From Leuctra nigra (Eukaryota > Arthropoda > Insecta > Plecoptera > Leuctridae), in NCBI GenBank assembly GCA_934045905.1, contig OW203768.1, positions 7,220,316-7,284,315 on the forward strand: a stretch of DNA of 64,000 bases. The letters run 5' to 3'. The position numbers were made by a program, and so were the translations under genes. Below, piece by piece: positions 13,101-25,100 of this stretch (position 1 is the stretch's first letter; each line of letters opens with the position of its first letter). Under the pieces are notes generated by a model that saw only the letters and a program-made list of their open reading frames with translations, had not been told where the DNA came from and did not search any database.

Positions 13101-16100
13101 TTATTATCTAATTTCTTTTTTCTTTTGGGAAATTGGCTCAAGCTTGATCAAAAAATGTTGCCGATCCCTGATTTAAAGGTATTATTTTCATATTGACGTA
13201 CTACCTACTTGTTGCATTTTCATTGTGGATGAATTACTCGCATTGCTGGAATACGGTTCGATATGTTCCTCTCTAACTTGCTCTTCTATGCTATTGTATA
13301 GACTAATTTATTTCTATACTCTCTATTTTCAATCTCTATCTGAATTCTATTTGTAACTGTACAGTAAGAGATTTCTCATTTTATGCACGGATCGTAAATC
13401 TATTGTTCTTTATTTGGCTTTGTTTTATTTGGTTTTGTTTGGACGTGAACAAAGGTTAATTGTAAAATATAGGTATACCTATCCACCTATAGCTTTTGCT
13501 CAATGCATTCGAAAAGCTTATCAGAACAAAATACTTATAAATTATTAGTATTTGTGCTATTTTTCTACGCCGACCAATGCCATACAGAGATCAACATTTT
13601 GAATCAAGGCTATACCGTCAAACTTTTGTGAAAAAAGGCGAGTATTTTTGTAAAGAGCAATTTTCAAGATTGTTACCGTCTCGTTGAAGTTGAACAAATG
13701 AACCGACGAACTTGTTGAGAATGAAGTCAACAATTGTGCACTGTTTTTATATACTTTGTCTTATATTAATGTTAAACGGTTTTCAAATAATTATTTCGAG
13801 TTCAACATTTTAAATGTGAAATTCAACGACTTTTATGCAAAATGACAGCTCCATAGGAGATCAACAAAATAAGAAAGTGGGTAGGTAAATGAACACGAAG
13901 AGCAATTCATTCTCTACAACCTTGTTACTTCAACTAGTTACTTTTCTAGTTATTCCAAAACTTGCAAAAGGTCTTCATTTGTACATGTTTTCTCAAACAT
14001 CTTGAATATTGATTCAAGACATTTATCCTCGTAAATCAGGCCATGTTCTTTCAAACCTTTCTTGATATAGGTCACATTTAAAAACAACTCACACATGAAT
14101 TCATGTTCTCCCAGCTCCGTCTATATATGTTCATCTCAGAGATAATATGAATCACATTTGTCTAGAGTGTATTTCAATGTAAGCTCTCCGCTAACTTCAT
14201 AAGCCGTCTAGATTAGAGTCTGGAATATCTGACGTCACGCTCGTAGAATTTCAATCCCGGAAGATACGCCTTTTGACGTAGAAGACTCGTAGGAAACCAC
14301 AGGATTCAGAGCAACCATCACGTAGCTAATTACCATACCTGGATCCTTTTAATGTTCGGATGTAAGCTTTAATCAAGCAAGCTAAAGAGCGAGTTATTAT
14401 TTTATCCGGAGGGGGTGGGAGGCACGCGGGTGACATTCCACGCGACCCCGGCACGGCTTTTGGTATAAAAAGTAAAACCTTCGTGTAAATGTTCAAAAGG
14501 AATTACACGTGAAATTTCAATTACTTGTGATTGGATTTTGTATTTTTTTCATGAACTTGATTGGTTGATTGGTGCGGTAATTAAATTTAATTTCATTTAA
14601 AAATAAACTTAAAATTAAATGTGATTAAATTGCAATATTCACGAACACTCTTTACTTTAGGCTCTACTAAAGGCTTTTACCTTATAATTCTACTTAAATT
14701 TTACACGAGTGAAAATCTGAAGCTGAAGCAAATTTACGAAATGGGAGTTCGTCAACGTATTCAAAGCAACTTTGAATTACTGAATAATATCAATGATAAT
14801 ATGCTGCTAGGAATAGAGAGAGGAGGATTATATTGAAATACCAGATGATTTATACAAGATATGAGAGTTTTCCAATTATTTTACAAAAACGTAAGCAATG
14901 CGTTTTCTTCATTTTGTTTTACTTGAGAGTTCAGTTCGGGACCGCAGGTGCGTGTGTGGAGGAGCCGGGTTCGTTCCCAGTCAAGTTAATTTCATCTAAC
15001 ACGTCGCAGGTGTGTGCCATTCAACAGGTAGTGTGTCTCAATTCAGATCAATACATGTCCACAGCTTGAAGCGTAACATTTATTCGGATTTCAGAATGAG
15101 TTTGTTGAGAGACAGAAATCACCTGATTGATTAATTAGTTTGTAACGGGACAAATAAACGAGCTCCGCATTTACAACAGCTGTCAGTAACGGAGATTATA
15201 GAGGGGGAGGGGGGGGGGGGTCAAAATATTTATTGTGATGAGTGATGACAAAGAGCAGCAGTAAATACCATTACAAATCCATTTGCAAGTAGACGTATTT
15301 CAAACGCTGCTTACGTTAAAACCATCGTTTTTCAATATTAAATTTCGATAACTATATTTTTCGCAATTTTGAATACCTATATATATTTTTTTTACAAGAT
15401 CAGGATACTATTCTCAATAAAATAACTCAATAACTCACGAAAATCTATTTTTTTCCATAATGTCCCGTCAAATACAACACAATCTTACCAATTATCATAC
15501 GAGGGGAGGTCGCAAAGTGCCCGACTGGAAGGGTTTAGTAGGGGCTTAGACTAAATAAGTTATTTAGTCTAAGGTAGGGGTGAATTCCTAGTACACTTCA
15601 CAATTGTGTTACTTAATTAGTACCCAGTTCTGCATAGGTAATTGTGTCATACGTGTAAGTCAAACCCGAAGAAAATATCGAATATAAAATTGAATATCGC
15701 ACCGTCATCAAGTTCTTTCAAAATCAAGAAAAAAATACTTCAAACAGTATTGGAAAAGACTTTTGCTGTTAACGGGGACATGGTGCATGGATCCTTAGGA
15801 TAATCTATTTCATTATTGTCTGAGTTTTATTTATTTTTTTCCCTTCTTTTTAAAAACGACTCCTGAGTGTAATATTTTAATGAGTTGAAACTCTGGTTGA
15901 TGTACTTTGCTGTACCTTTTCTACTTTTCTGCGGTTGATACTGTATGAAATTCAAGAAATAAACCTGAATTAGTATTGAACACCTTGGTTACGTTGAACT
16001 AGAACAGCTCATTAGTTAGTTTCACCATAAAGTAACTTCACGTAGGATCTTTCACTCGAGCAGGAAAATATATTCCAATCGGATTTGAATACTTTGTTTA

Positions 16101-19100
16101 CCTTGACAGATTTCTAACAAAAGACGCTTTTTGCGATATTTGACAATTTGCAGTAAAGCTCCCGTTGTTGTTGAAAGGAAATTGTAAACGAGACGATAAA
16201 GGGAATTCTTCTTTGAGACACCTATTTTTCTCCCTTATCTTTCCCTATCCATTGTATGCTTTGTATACTGTTCAAATATTTCCAAACGACAGTAAAAAGA
16301 CTTTCAAAAGAGTAGCAGCTGGCAAGTATAGTTGTATTTTTTAAGTTTATTTGTACACACAGCGTATAAAAAAGTGGCGTACAATTCAATCCATGTTCTT
16401 ATACTTTTAAAAAATTTAATAATTTACGAATTAAAGCTTTAATTTTTATTAATTTTGTGAAACACTGTGTACACATTATTTTTTTAGTATATGCAAATAG
16501 GTTTACTTTATTTTAGATATAAATATTGAAGAAATGATCAAGAGTGTAATATCGCTATTATCTTATAGGTATAATAACAAGGATTGATAGTCAAGAAAGA
16601 ACCTAACCAGCAGCCTATCCGTTTCTTTCAAATACCATTTTTACTTTGATTAAGTGTTAAATAGAACCACTTTTCATATTAATGTGTGTGTACCTGACCT
16701 AATGAATTAACCCACATTTCTTTAACTAATGTATCCGTTGGTTAAGGTAGACTTCTGACATAGAGTGTTGCTTCCGCAGGTAATTTATTGTCAAAGTCTG
16801 TGTAGACGGCAGATACAAGCCAACAATCTATTTTTACCTAAATCTCTTTTTACTTATAAAATAATATGTAAGAAAAAAGCAATCATTACGCCTCAAAAGA
16901 GAAACGTTATTTTTAGATTTAGAACGGATGCAACTTAAAAAAGCTCTAGAAACATATTAAGTCCAGACAAAACAAACTGAACATCAGAGAAAAAGTGTTA
17001 AAAAAGCAGAATAGAAAATATGTCTATTTGAAAAATTTCATTTTCATTCTCGATGGCTCGGTCTCGTGATAAAGCCACATTCTGCGTGTAAGATGAAAAC
17101 TTGCTACGTCAGATAATGACCGCGGCTGTAAAGATCGACGTCGGTGGTAGGCGTCGGCAGCGTCGCAACGACGTCGATGACGAGATAACGAGGACGTCGT
17201 CGACGAACTCTCATCTTACATGAAGTGTTTAGCAGACTATCAGGCGCCGTGTTACTCAGACTGATGTCTTTGATAACGAGGGTGAGGGGGGAGGGGGGAG
17301 AAATATGCCCCGAATGAAACCGTAATGAGCTGATTCTTGAGTAGTTTGAACTCTGGGAGAGTTTTAATCCAATAGTGTAAAAATGTGTATGGAAATTTTT
17401 TCATTTTTCGAGTTTAATACTGTATAGTGATTTGCATATTTTATAAAAGGTAAAGTGGGCAACAATTTCAACTATATACCAAACAAGGTTTTGTATATTT
17501 TGTGACCTGTTGCGTAATGGCAACAGACATTACATTTGTGTTCCTTTTGAAGTGGTCTTGTCAATCAATTTAAAAACCAATCATAACACTTTGTCAATAT
17601 ACTTTTTCGTATAAAGGAGAAATCTACCAAATGTGTTGCCACATGTTTTCTCTGACAAGATCCAGAAAATGTATATTTCTTGTGTATTTTTCACTTTGTT
17701 CGTATAAAAGAGTATTGATTGGTTATTCACTTGAACCAAAGATGCTTGAACTTTCAATATACGCACGTTGCTTTCTTGACATAGCTCTTCAATGCAGATG
17801 GCAATAACAAAACCGTAGATCATCATCGATCATCATCTTCACAAACAAAACTGTTTTTCTGTTTTCAACCAATACCTATGTGTCTAGACACAAGTTATAA
17901 AGAACAATACGAAGATAATGAGTTACTCCAGTAGTTTGACCCATAAGGGAGCAAACAATCAACAGAAAGTGGTTTACCCTCCTGCGGTCCCTTCACAATA
18001 CTTTCAATGGGCTGTTGTGCCGTAATACAAGACGAGTAAAATATAATGGAGGTCCTTTAACCTTCGTCAGGTAAAGGGACTCCAAATATAAAAAAAAACA
18101 TCCTTGGGGGGTTCCTCGATGGAGGTGCAAAACTCCCGAACCTTCCAATCATCCTCAATCAGAAGCAGAAGGCCTGAAGTTCATTTTGGAATCATGTAAT
18201 TAAGTTTTATCGATTGCATATTGAATGAGAATGAAGTACCTAAACAAATGTACAGTGTTATTGATATTCTAACGCACTTGTTAGGTTGTTAGTGAGTAAG
18301 CTCACTTCTAGAATCGTTGACGCGGATTTAAGGCCTTCTGCTTCTAAGGTACAGTTTGATAGACGCTATCTGTCAAAATCTCCTCAGGGGGGAGGGGGTG
18401 TCTGTTATACTGTGACAATCTCGACAGGGGGGGGGGGGCGGACTAGCGTGATGTCACACTTTGTTGTATCTATTCTGTGTTAATTTGTACGTTTCACCAA
18501 AAATAAATATCATATTTATTATTCTCAGCTGAGATTTGAATTTTCGCTCTTTTGAGGATTTTACCATTATTCGGGAAATTCTCCTCAAGAAAATCCTCAA
18601 TAAGAATTTTCTTATTCTTTGAATGTATAGTGGAGTTTTTCTCTCTATACCTAAGTCGGCAAACGCGGTATCCAGTCAAAGGCCATTCATCCATTGTCAA
18701 TGGCTCAAAAACATGACATTTTCTAACAAGCTACAGGCTCGGCTACAGGCCTTGTTTTATGATCTCCAAATCCCAACTTTCCCCTGTTGTCAAATATGGT
18801 CAAATGTTTCTTAAAATATGGAAAGGGGAAGGACATCTTTCTAAACCTCTCAAATGTGTGGTATTTGGCATCAATGCACAGTTGTAAAAATCGCCCTCCC
18901 TGCGCCTGACTTGATACCTGGCTCATCTCTATAAATTTACAACCTGCCAAAACAAACACTTGTTCCTAGTCAAGCTCCATTGTGCAAATTCTGAGTGGAA
19001 ATCAATGGAAACTTTCAAATAGGTATAGAGAGAAAAACTCAACTATACCTAATATTTTGCAAAAAATCAATATAAAGTTTTGTGTCTCCTCATTCTTTCA

Positions 19101-22100
19101 ATATTATTTTGAAATAAATCAATAACTAGTGAAAATATGAATTTTGTGTCTTTTCTAGGGGGAAGGGGGGTTTGCAGGTGTGACATACTTTTTAGGGCGG
19201 GTTGTCTAAACATTGACAACTTGTGACAAGGGGGAAGGGGGGGGGGGGTAAAAAGTGGCCTATTTTGCGTGACATACTTTGTGAATAGCCCTATTATAGT
19301 GCGCTGTGACCGGTGAGGTGAATTGTTAATCCTGTGTCCCTGCGGCACGGTGGGTTTAGCTGCTATCAGTGTTGTGATGGAGCTGGCGGTGTGTTGTTTA
19401 CATCAGCTGATCTGGGGTTGGGCGGTCGAGGTGGTTTTCGCGTCAGTGTGCCAGATGAAGAAGGTAGAATCACCTTCGAAATATTGTGTTTTATTTTATT
19501 TTAATTTGTGACGCGTATGTCCAAGAGTTCGTGTCTTTTAAATAATTGATTACCCGGTAGATTATCTTCTTCTCTTTTATCCCCCTCTGTCAAGTAGTAA
19601 ACATGCTTGTGACTCACCTCTTTGTCTGTCATAGGCGTTGATACACTCTGACGTCATAAACTGGCTGATGAGCGCCGTCTTGCCGACGCCCTGGGCGCCC
19701 ATGATGGCGACTCTGTAGGAGGCGATCTCTGCGGGGGGCTCGTTGCTCCGGTAGGGACTGTTGTTGGGGGCGTCCCGACTGGGTGAGGTGGCTGGAGTCA
19801 GACCCTGGGGTGGCACCAGACTGTTGCTGCGTGAGCGGCGACGTCGGAAACTGTCTCCTCGGTTCACCACACCTGGAAGCCGACTCAATGTTATCGAGGA
19901 CAATGTGGCTGGAGTCAGACCCTGGGGTGGCACCAGACTGTTGCTGCGTGAGCGGCGACGTCGGAAACTGTCTCCTCGGTTCACCACACCTGGAAGCCGA
20001 CGCAATGTTATCGAGGACAATGTGGCTGGAGTCAGACCCTGGGGTGGCACCAGGCTGTTGCTGCGTGAGCGGCGACGTCGGAAACTGTCTCCTCGGTTCA
20101 CCACACCTGGAAGCCGACGCAATGTTATCGAGGACAATGTGGCTGGAGTCAGACCCTGGGGTGGCACCAGACTGTTGCTGCGTGAGCGGCGACGTCGGAA
20201 ACTGTCTCCTCGGTTCACCACACCTGGAAGCCGACTCAATGTTATCGAGGACAATGTGGCTGGAGTCAGACCCTGGGGTGGCACCAGACTGTTGCTGCGT
20301 GAGCGGCGACGTCGGAAACTGTCTCCTCGGTTCACCACACCTGGAAGCCGACTCAATGTTATCGAGGACAATGTGGCTGGAGTCAGACCCTGGGGTGGCA
20401 CCAGACTGTTGCTGCGTGAGCGGCGACGTCGGAAACTGTCTCCTCGGTTCACCACACCTGGAAGCCGACTCAATGTTATCGAGGACAATGTGGCTGGAGT
20501 CAGACCCTGGGGTGGCACCAGACTGTTGCTGCGTGAGCGGCGACGTCGGAAACTGTCTCCTCGGTTCGGGACACCTGGAAGCCGACTCAATGTTATCGAG
20601 GACAATGTGGCTGGAGTCAGACCCTGGGGTGGCACCAGGCTGTTGCTGCGTGAGCGGCGACGTCGGAAACTGTCTCCTCGGTTCACCACACCTGGAAGCC
20701 GACTCAATGTTATCGAGGACAATGTGGCTGGAGTCACACCCTGGGGTGGCACCAGACTGTTGCTGCGTGAGCGGCGACGTCGGAAACTGTCTCCTCGGTT
20801 CACCACACCTGGAAGCCGACTCAATGTTATCGAGGACAATGTGGCTGGAGTCACACCCTGGGGTGGCACCAGACTGTTGCTGCGTGAGCGGCGACGTCGG
20901 AAACTGTCTCCTCGGTTCACCACACCTGGAAGCCGACTCAATGTTATCGAGGACAATGTGGCTGGAGTCACACCCTGGGGTGGCACCAGACTGTTGCTGC
21001 GTGAGCGGCGACGTCGGAAACTGTCTCCTCGGTTCACCACACCTGGAAGCCGACTCAATGTTATCGAGGACAATGTGGCTGGAGTCACACCCTGGGGTGG
21101 CACCAGACTGTTGCTGCGTGAGCGGCGACGTCGGAAACTGTCTCCTCGGTTCACCACACCTGGAAGCCGACTCAATGTTATCGAGGACAATGTGGCTGGA
21201 GTCACACCCTGGGGTGGCACCAGACTGTTGCTGCGTGAGCGGCGACGTCGGAAACTGTCTCCTCGGTTCACCACACCTGGAAGCCGACTCAATGTTATCG
21301 AGGACAATGTGGTACATTCATCAATTCTTGGATGTTTTCGAGAACTTCGTTGTATCAAGATGGTAGATGACAGTCAGTCTGTTCCGTTTGATGACGGCGA
21401 AGTGTTGGTCTCCGAAAGTCGCCAGAACGGTTACATCGCCAAACGCACATGTGCCATCTTCATTCATAATAAAACGTGAATTCTATCTGGACAAACAGAG
21501 GTTCCATGGTGGAGCAAAGAGAAACCCTTTCCCTCATCCTGACTCAAATTGACGTTTTCATAAACTTAGTTTCCTTTATTGTAATAATACATGCAAAAAT
21601 GTCAATGGTATTGTAACATACTTTTTTGATCAATATTATCTATTTTCTAAACAGGTTTAGGGACTATAGTTAGAATGTGCGAGAAGAAGCAATGAGGAAG
21701 AGAAGCCAGGACACCTGTTGAAATATATTCTCCCATCCGAAGAACGACGTAACCCTTCCACCTGGGACCTGACCACAACCTGCGTAGTCGAGACTGATAA
21801 CAGATGGAGGGGGGCTGTTGTTACTTGATACTCTCTCTCGACGGCAGCAAGCCAGCATTGTGTGTTCACATACATTCCAGCTAGTGGTCATGATGTTACA
21901 TCTTCCGTGAAATAGCATCATACTAGCGATAATCCGTTCATAATAGCGATAACTAATCCCAATTCAAACAATAATATTTTTGTCACTGATCTTGAAAACG
22001 TCAATAAAATAACATAATTCCATCTAATTTAATTTTCAGGGTAGTACAAGTTGCATTACATGAGTTTTGGAAATTAATATGGAAATTCACAAAATGATAG

Positions 22101-25100
22101 AACGAAAGTAATCAAAATATTTTGAAATTCTAGAACTAATACCAACAATAATTAACTTACCTATAATGTACGAAATCGAGTCCATACAACATGAAAATAA
22201 TATTTAAATATTTATCTCTATGGAGTTCTTGAATTTAAAGTAGAATAGTAGATCAAATAAGCCCAGAAATCAACCCCTATCAATGCCCCAATCAATGCTA
22301 GATTGTATTTTACAATGACGCAATCAGACATCGTATATTTGAAAATGTCTATCGTCTACATGACACAGACCATTTTCCTGATAATTGAGCCACGTTATTC
22401 GATTTGAAATACCTAATCCTCGACATGGTGTGAACTAATCTCTCCATCCCATCCATGTGAAATATATGCTAAAACCAAGCATTAGCTCGAGTGTGTAGTA
22501 ATGAAAACCATTACCATTCATACTCTATAGCATTTAGGTATACCTCTGACATTATATGGTTTCTGATAACGAATGAATAAATGTATCATAAAATAAAAAA
22601 ACTCGATATTTCTGGCAATATTCGATATTCTAAACTTGTGTTTTGCATATTTATGATATGGAATATAATGTTTCACATTTTGGAGCAAAAATATGGAAGA
22701 ACATCAACGGAGTTCGAAGTCACCAAATACGTCAGAATTGTCGTGGAGGGGGATTATTTATTAAAATAAGTATCAGGTCGCACTGTTCAAAAGAATCGAG
22801 AACCTTCCCATAATTTGCCTCTCGTCTGAGAGAGCCACGACAAACATCCGAACCAGGAAGGACAGCCGCGAGGTTCGAACCTGGGGCCTATTCTCAGGTT
22901 GAATCCTTCAAAGTAGGTGTTCAATTCAGCATTATTTTACATTTGAAGGGTATACAGGGAAAGAATGCTATTAGTCCACATTAGGATATAAACGAGGTTT
23001 TATGTTGAAACTTGTATCTATCTTCCAACCATTACAAATCGATATTTAAATTGCGTTTCTTCAAGACTTGGTGGCAATATTTTCTAACCCCTAGGGTATA
23101 TTCTGAAAGCTCATAAAAATCACTGCAAATTACAACTTAAACTATATATTTTTTTTCCCAAAAATTGACTTATAGCGCTTTTTCAAATTTACATTAATTA
23201 AAATGTTTTAATTAATGTGGATTTGAACATTTTCGTTTGACGGATTTAACTCGGAAACCAGAGCATTGGAAGTGCAAGTCAACCAAGCATAAACCAACCA
23301 AGCTTCGACCTTACTTCGACCAAGCATAAATTGTTTATTATCAAGAGGACACAGCTTGATTTGAGCTCTACAAATATTAATTATTTACGTTTGAAGTACC
23401 TGTCTAATCGGGCCTAGACTGATATTACTTTGTTCCTGAGAGTTTCTTCTTCGATTTGAGTCGTGGATCGTTCTGCTGTGCAAGGAATTGTGAGTGATAT
23501 CCACTTTTGAAATATAAATGTATTGAGATTTTCTGCTGAACATTAGAGTTGAAAGTATAATTTTCACGACCCACGAAGATGTCAAGTAACTGCAAACCAG
23601 GAAGCTCATGTCTCCAAACAAGGTCATCAGATTCACCACATTTTATTCTCAAGAGCATTGATGAACTTAAGATGTATGAAATTAAAAGTGAACTATTCAA
23701 TCGGGGAATAAAGGATGTTATGGGTAAAAAATCTGTTCTTGTGGATCGATTAAAAGACGTGATGAAAACATTGAATCAGGACCCAGAAGTCTTTATGTTC
23801 GAGACTAATGACAAAATAGTAGAAGATATTTCTTCTTCGGCGAGAACTGTTCCCAAAAAGACTGTCAGGCAAAGTTGCTTCTATTGTACTATTGAAGTCC
23901 TTGATTCTGACAAGGCACTACTGTGTGATGGATATTGTAACAGGTGGGCTCACATTGCGTGCCTTCATTTATCTAATTCGCAATATAATACATTATCCAC
24001 AATTAAATCAGCTCAGTGGTGGTGTAAACCTTGTACAATAGAGCACAGAAACAAGAAAATTGATTGTGGAGCATCAGACCAATGGCTGAAGTCAATTAAA
24101 TCAATGGAAGGGATCTTGAAGGAGTTGATCAACGAACAAAAGATGACGAAAACAACACTGCATATGTTGTCAAATGAAGTGCAAGAGTTGAGAGAGGGTG
24201 TAGTCAGCCTGGCATCTCATATAGGAAGTAAAAGAGAGAACAGTCAAATCTCGACCGATTATTCTTCTGAAATCTCTAACTCTTTCTGCGTAGTCAATGA
24301 AACCAGCGCTAAAGTCTTGACACTAGATGTAGAAGAACAGAAGAAAGGTGTTGAAGTTGAAGAGGGTGAAGATCGAGGAGTAGAGCATAAATGTACATTA
24401 GATGGAGGACAAATAAACAAGAATGCTATGAATAACTTCTGCTCTGCAATCAATGAAGTAAGCTTTGAAGTCTCGACAGCAGACGTGGCAGACAGTGGGA
24501 CGGAGATTGAAGATGGTATCCTTCGCATTACTGACGTAATCTCTACTGATACCGCAAGATCACTACGCCAATTACCTGCTAATTCATGTATTAATGTTAT
24601 CAGAGGCAACTTATTTGATGCCCCAGCAGATTATGCATTCGCTCATTGTGTTGGGAAGGACTTGGTGATGGGAAGTGGAATTGCTGTTCAATTTAAAAGT
24701 AGATTTGGAGGCAGTCAGTTGTTGGCGGCACAAAAGAAGGATATCGGAGAAGTAGTGTATCAAGAAGTTGATGGTAGACCCATTTTTCATCTCGTGACGA
24801 AAGAAAAATCTTCTGGGAAGCCAACTCTCATTGATTTTGTAAAAACTATATCAAGCCTAAAATCCATATGCATCGAAAAAGACATTAAAAAATTGGCTTT
24901 ACCGAAAATTGGTTGTGGAATTGATGGTTTCACCTGGGACCTAGTTAAGAGTGTTTTAGAAAATACGTTCAAAGAATCTGACGTTATCATCAAGGTCTAT
25001 TCTCTGCATGCCGGGCAGAGGTTGAGTACCCAACGAAGTGTAGCCTGGTCGTCGGACAATTCCAAGACTAGAAATCCAAGAACAACAGCTGTGCTGAACA

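Noticed and set aside
19629..21317. Second minus-strand ORF of 562 codons
   Set aside because: Out of frame with the P-loop and with both flanking exons.
19761..21479. Plus-strand ORFs of 572 and 527 codons over the tandem array
   Set aside because: They are by-products of a stop-free 117-bp unit; the minus-strand frame continues into the GTPase P-loop and has matching splice phases.
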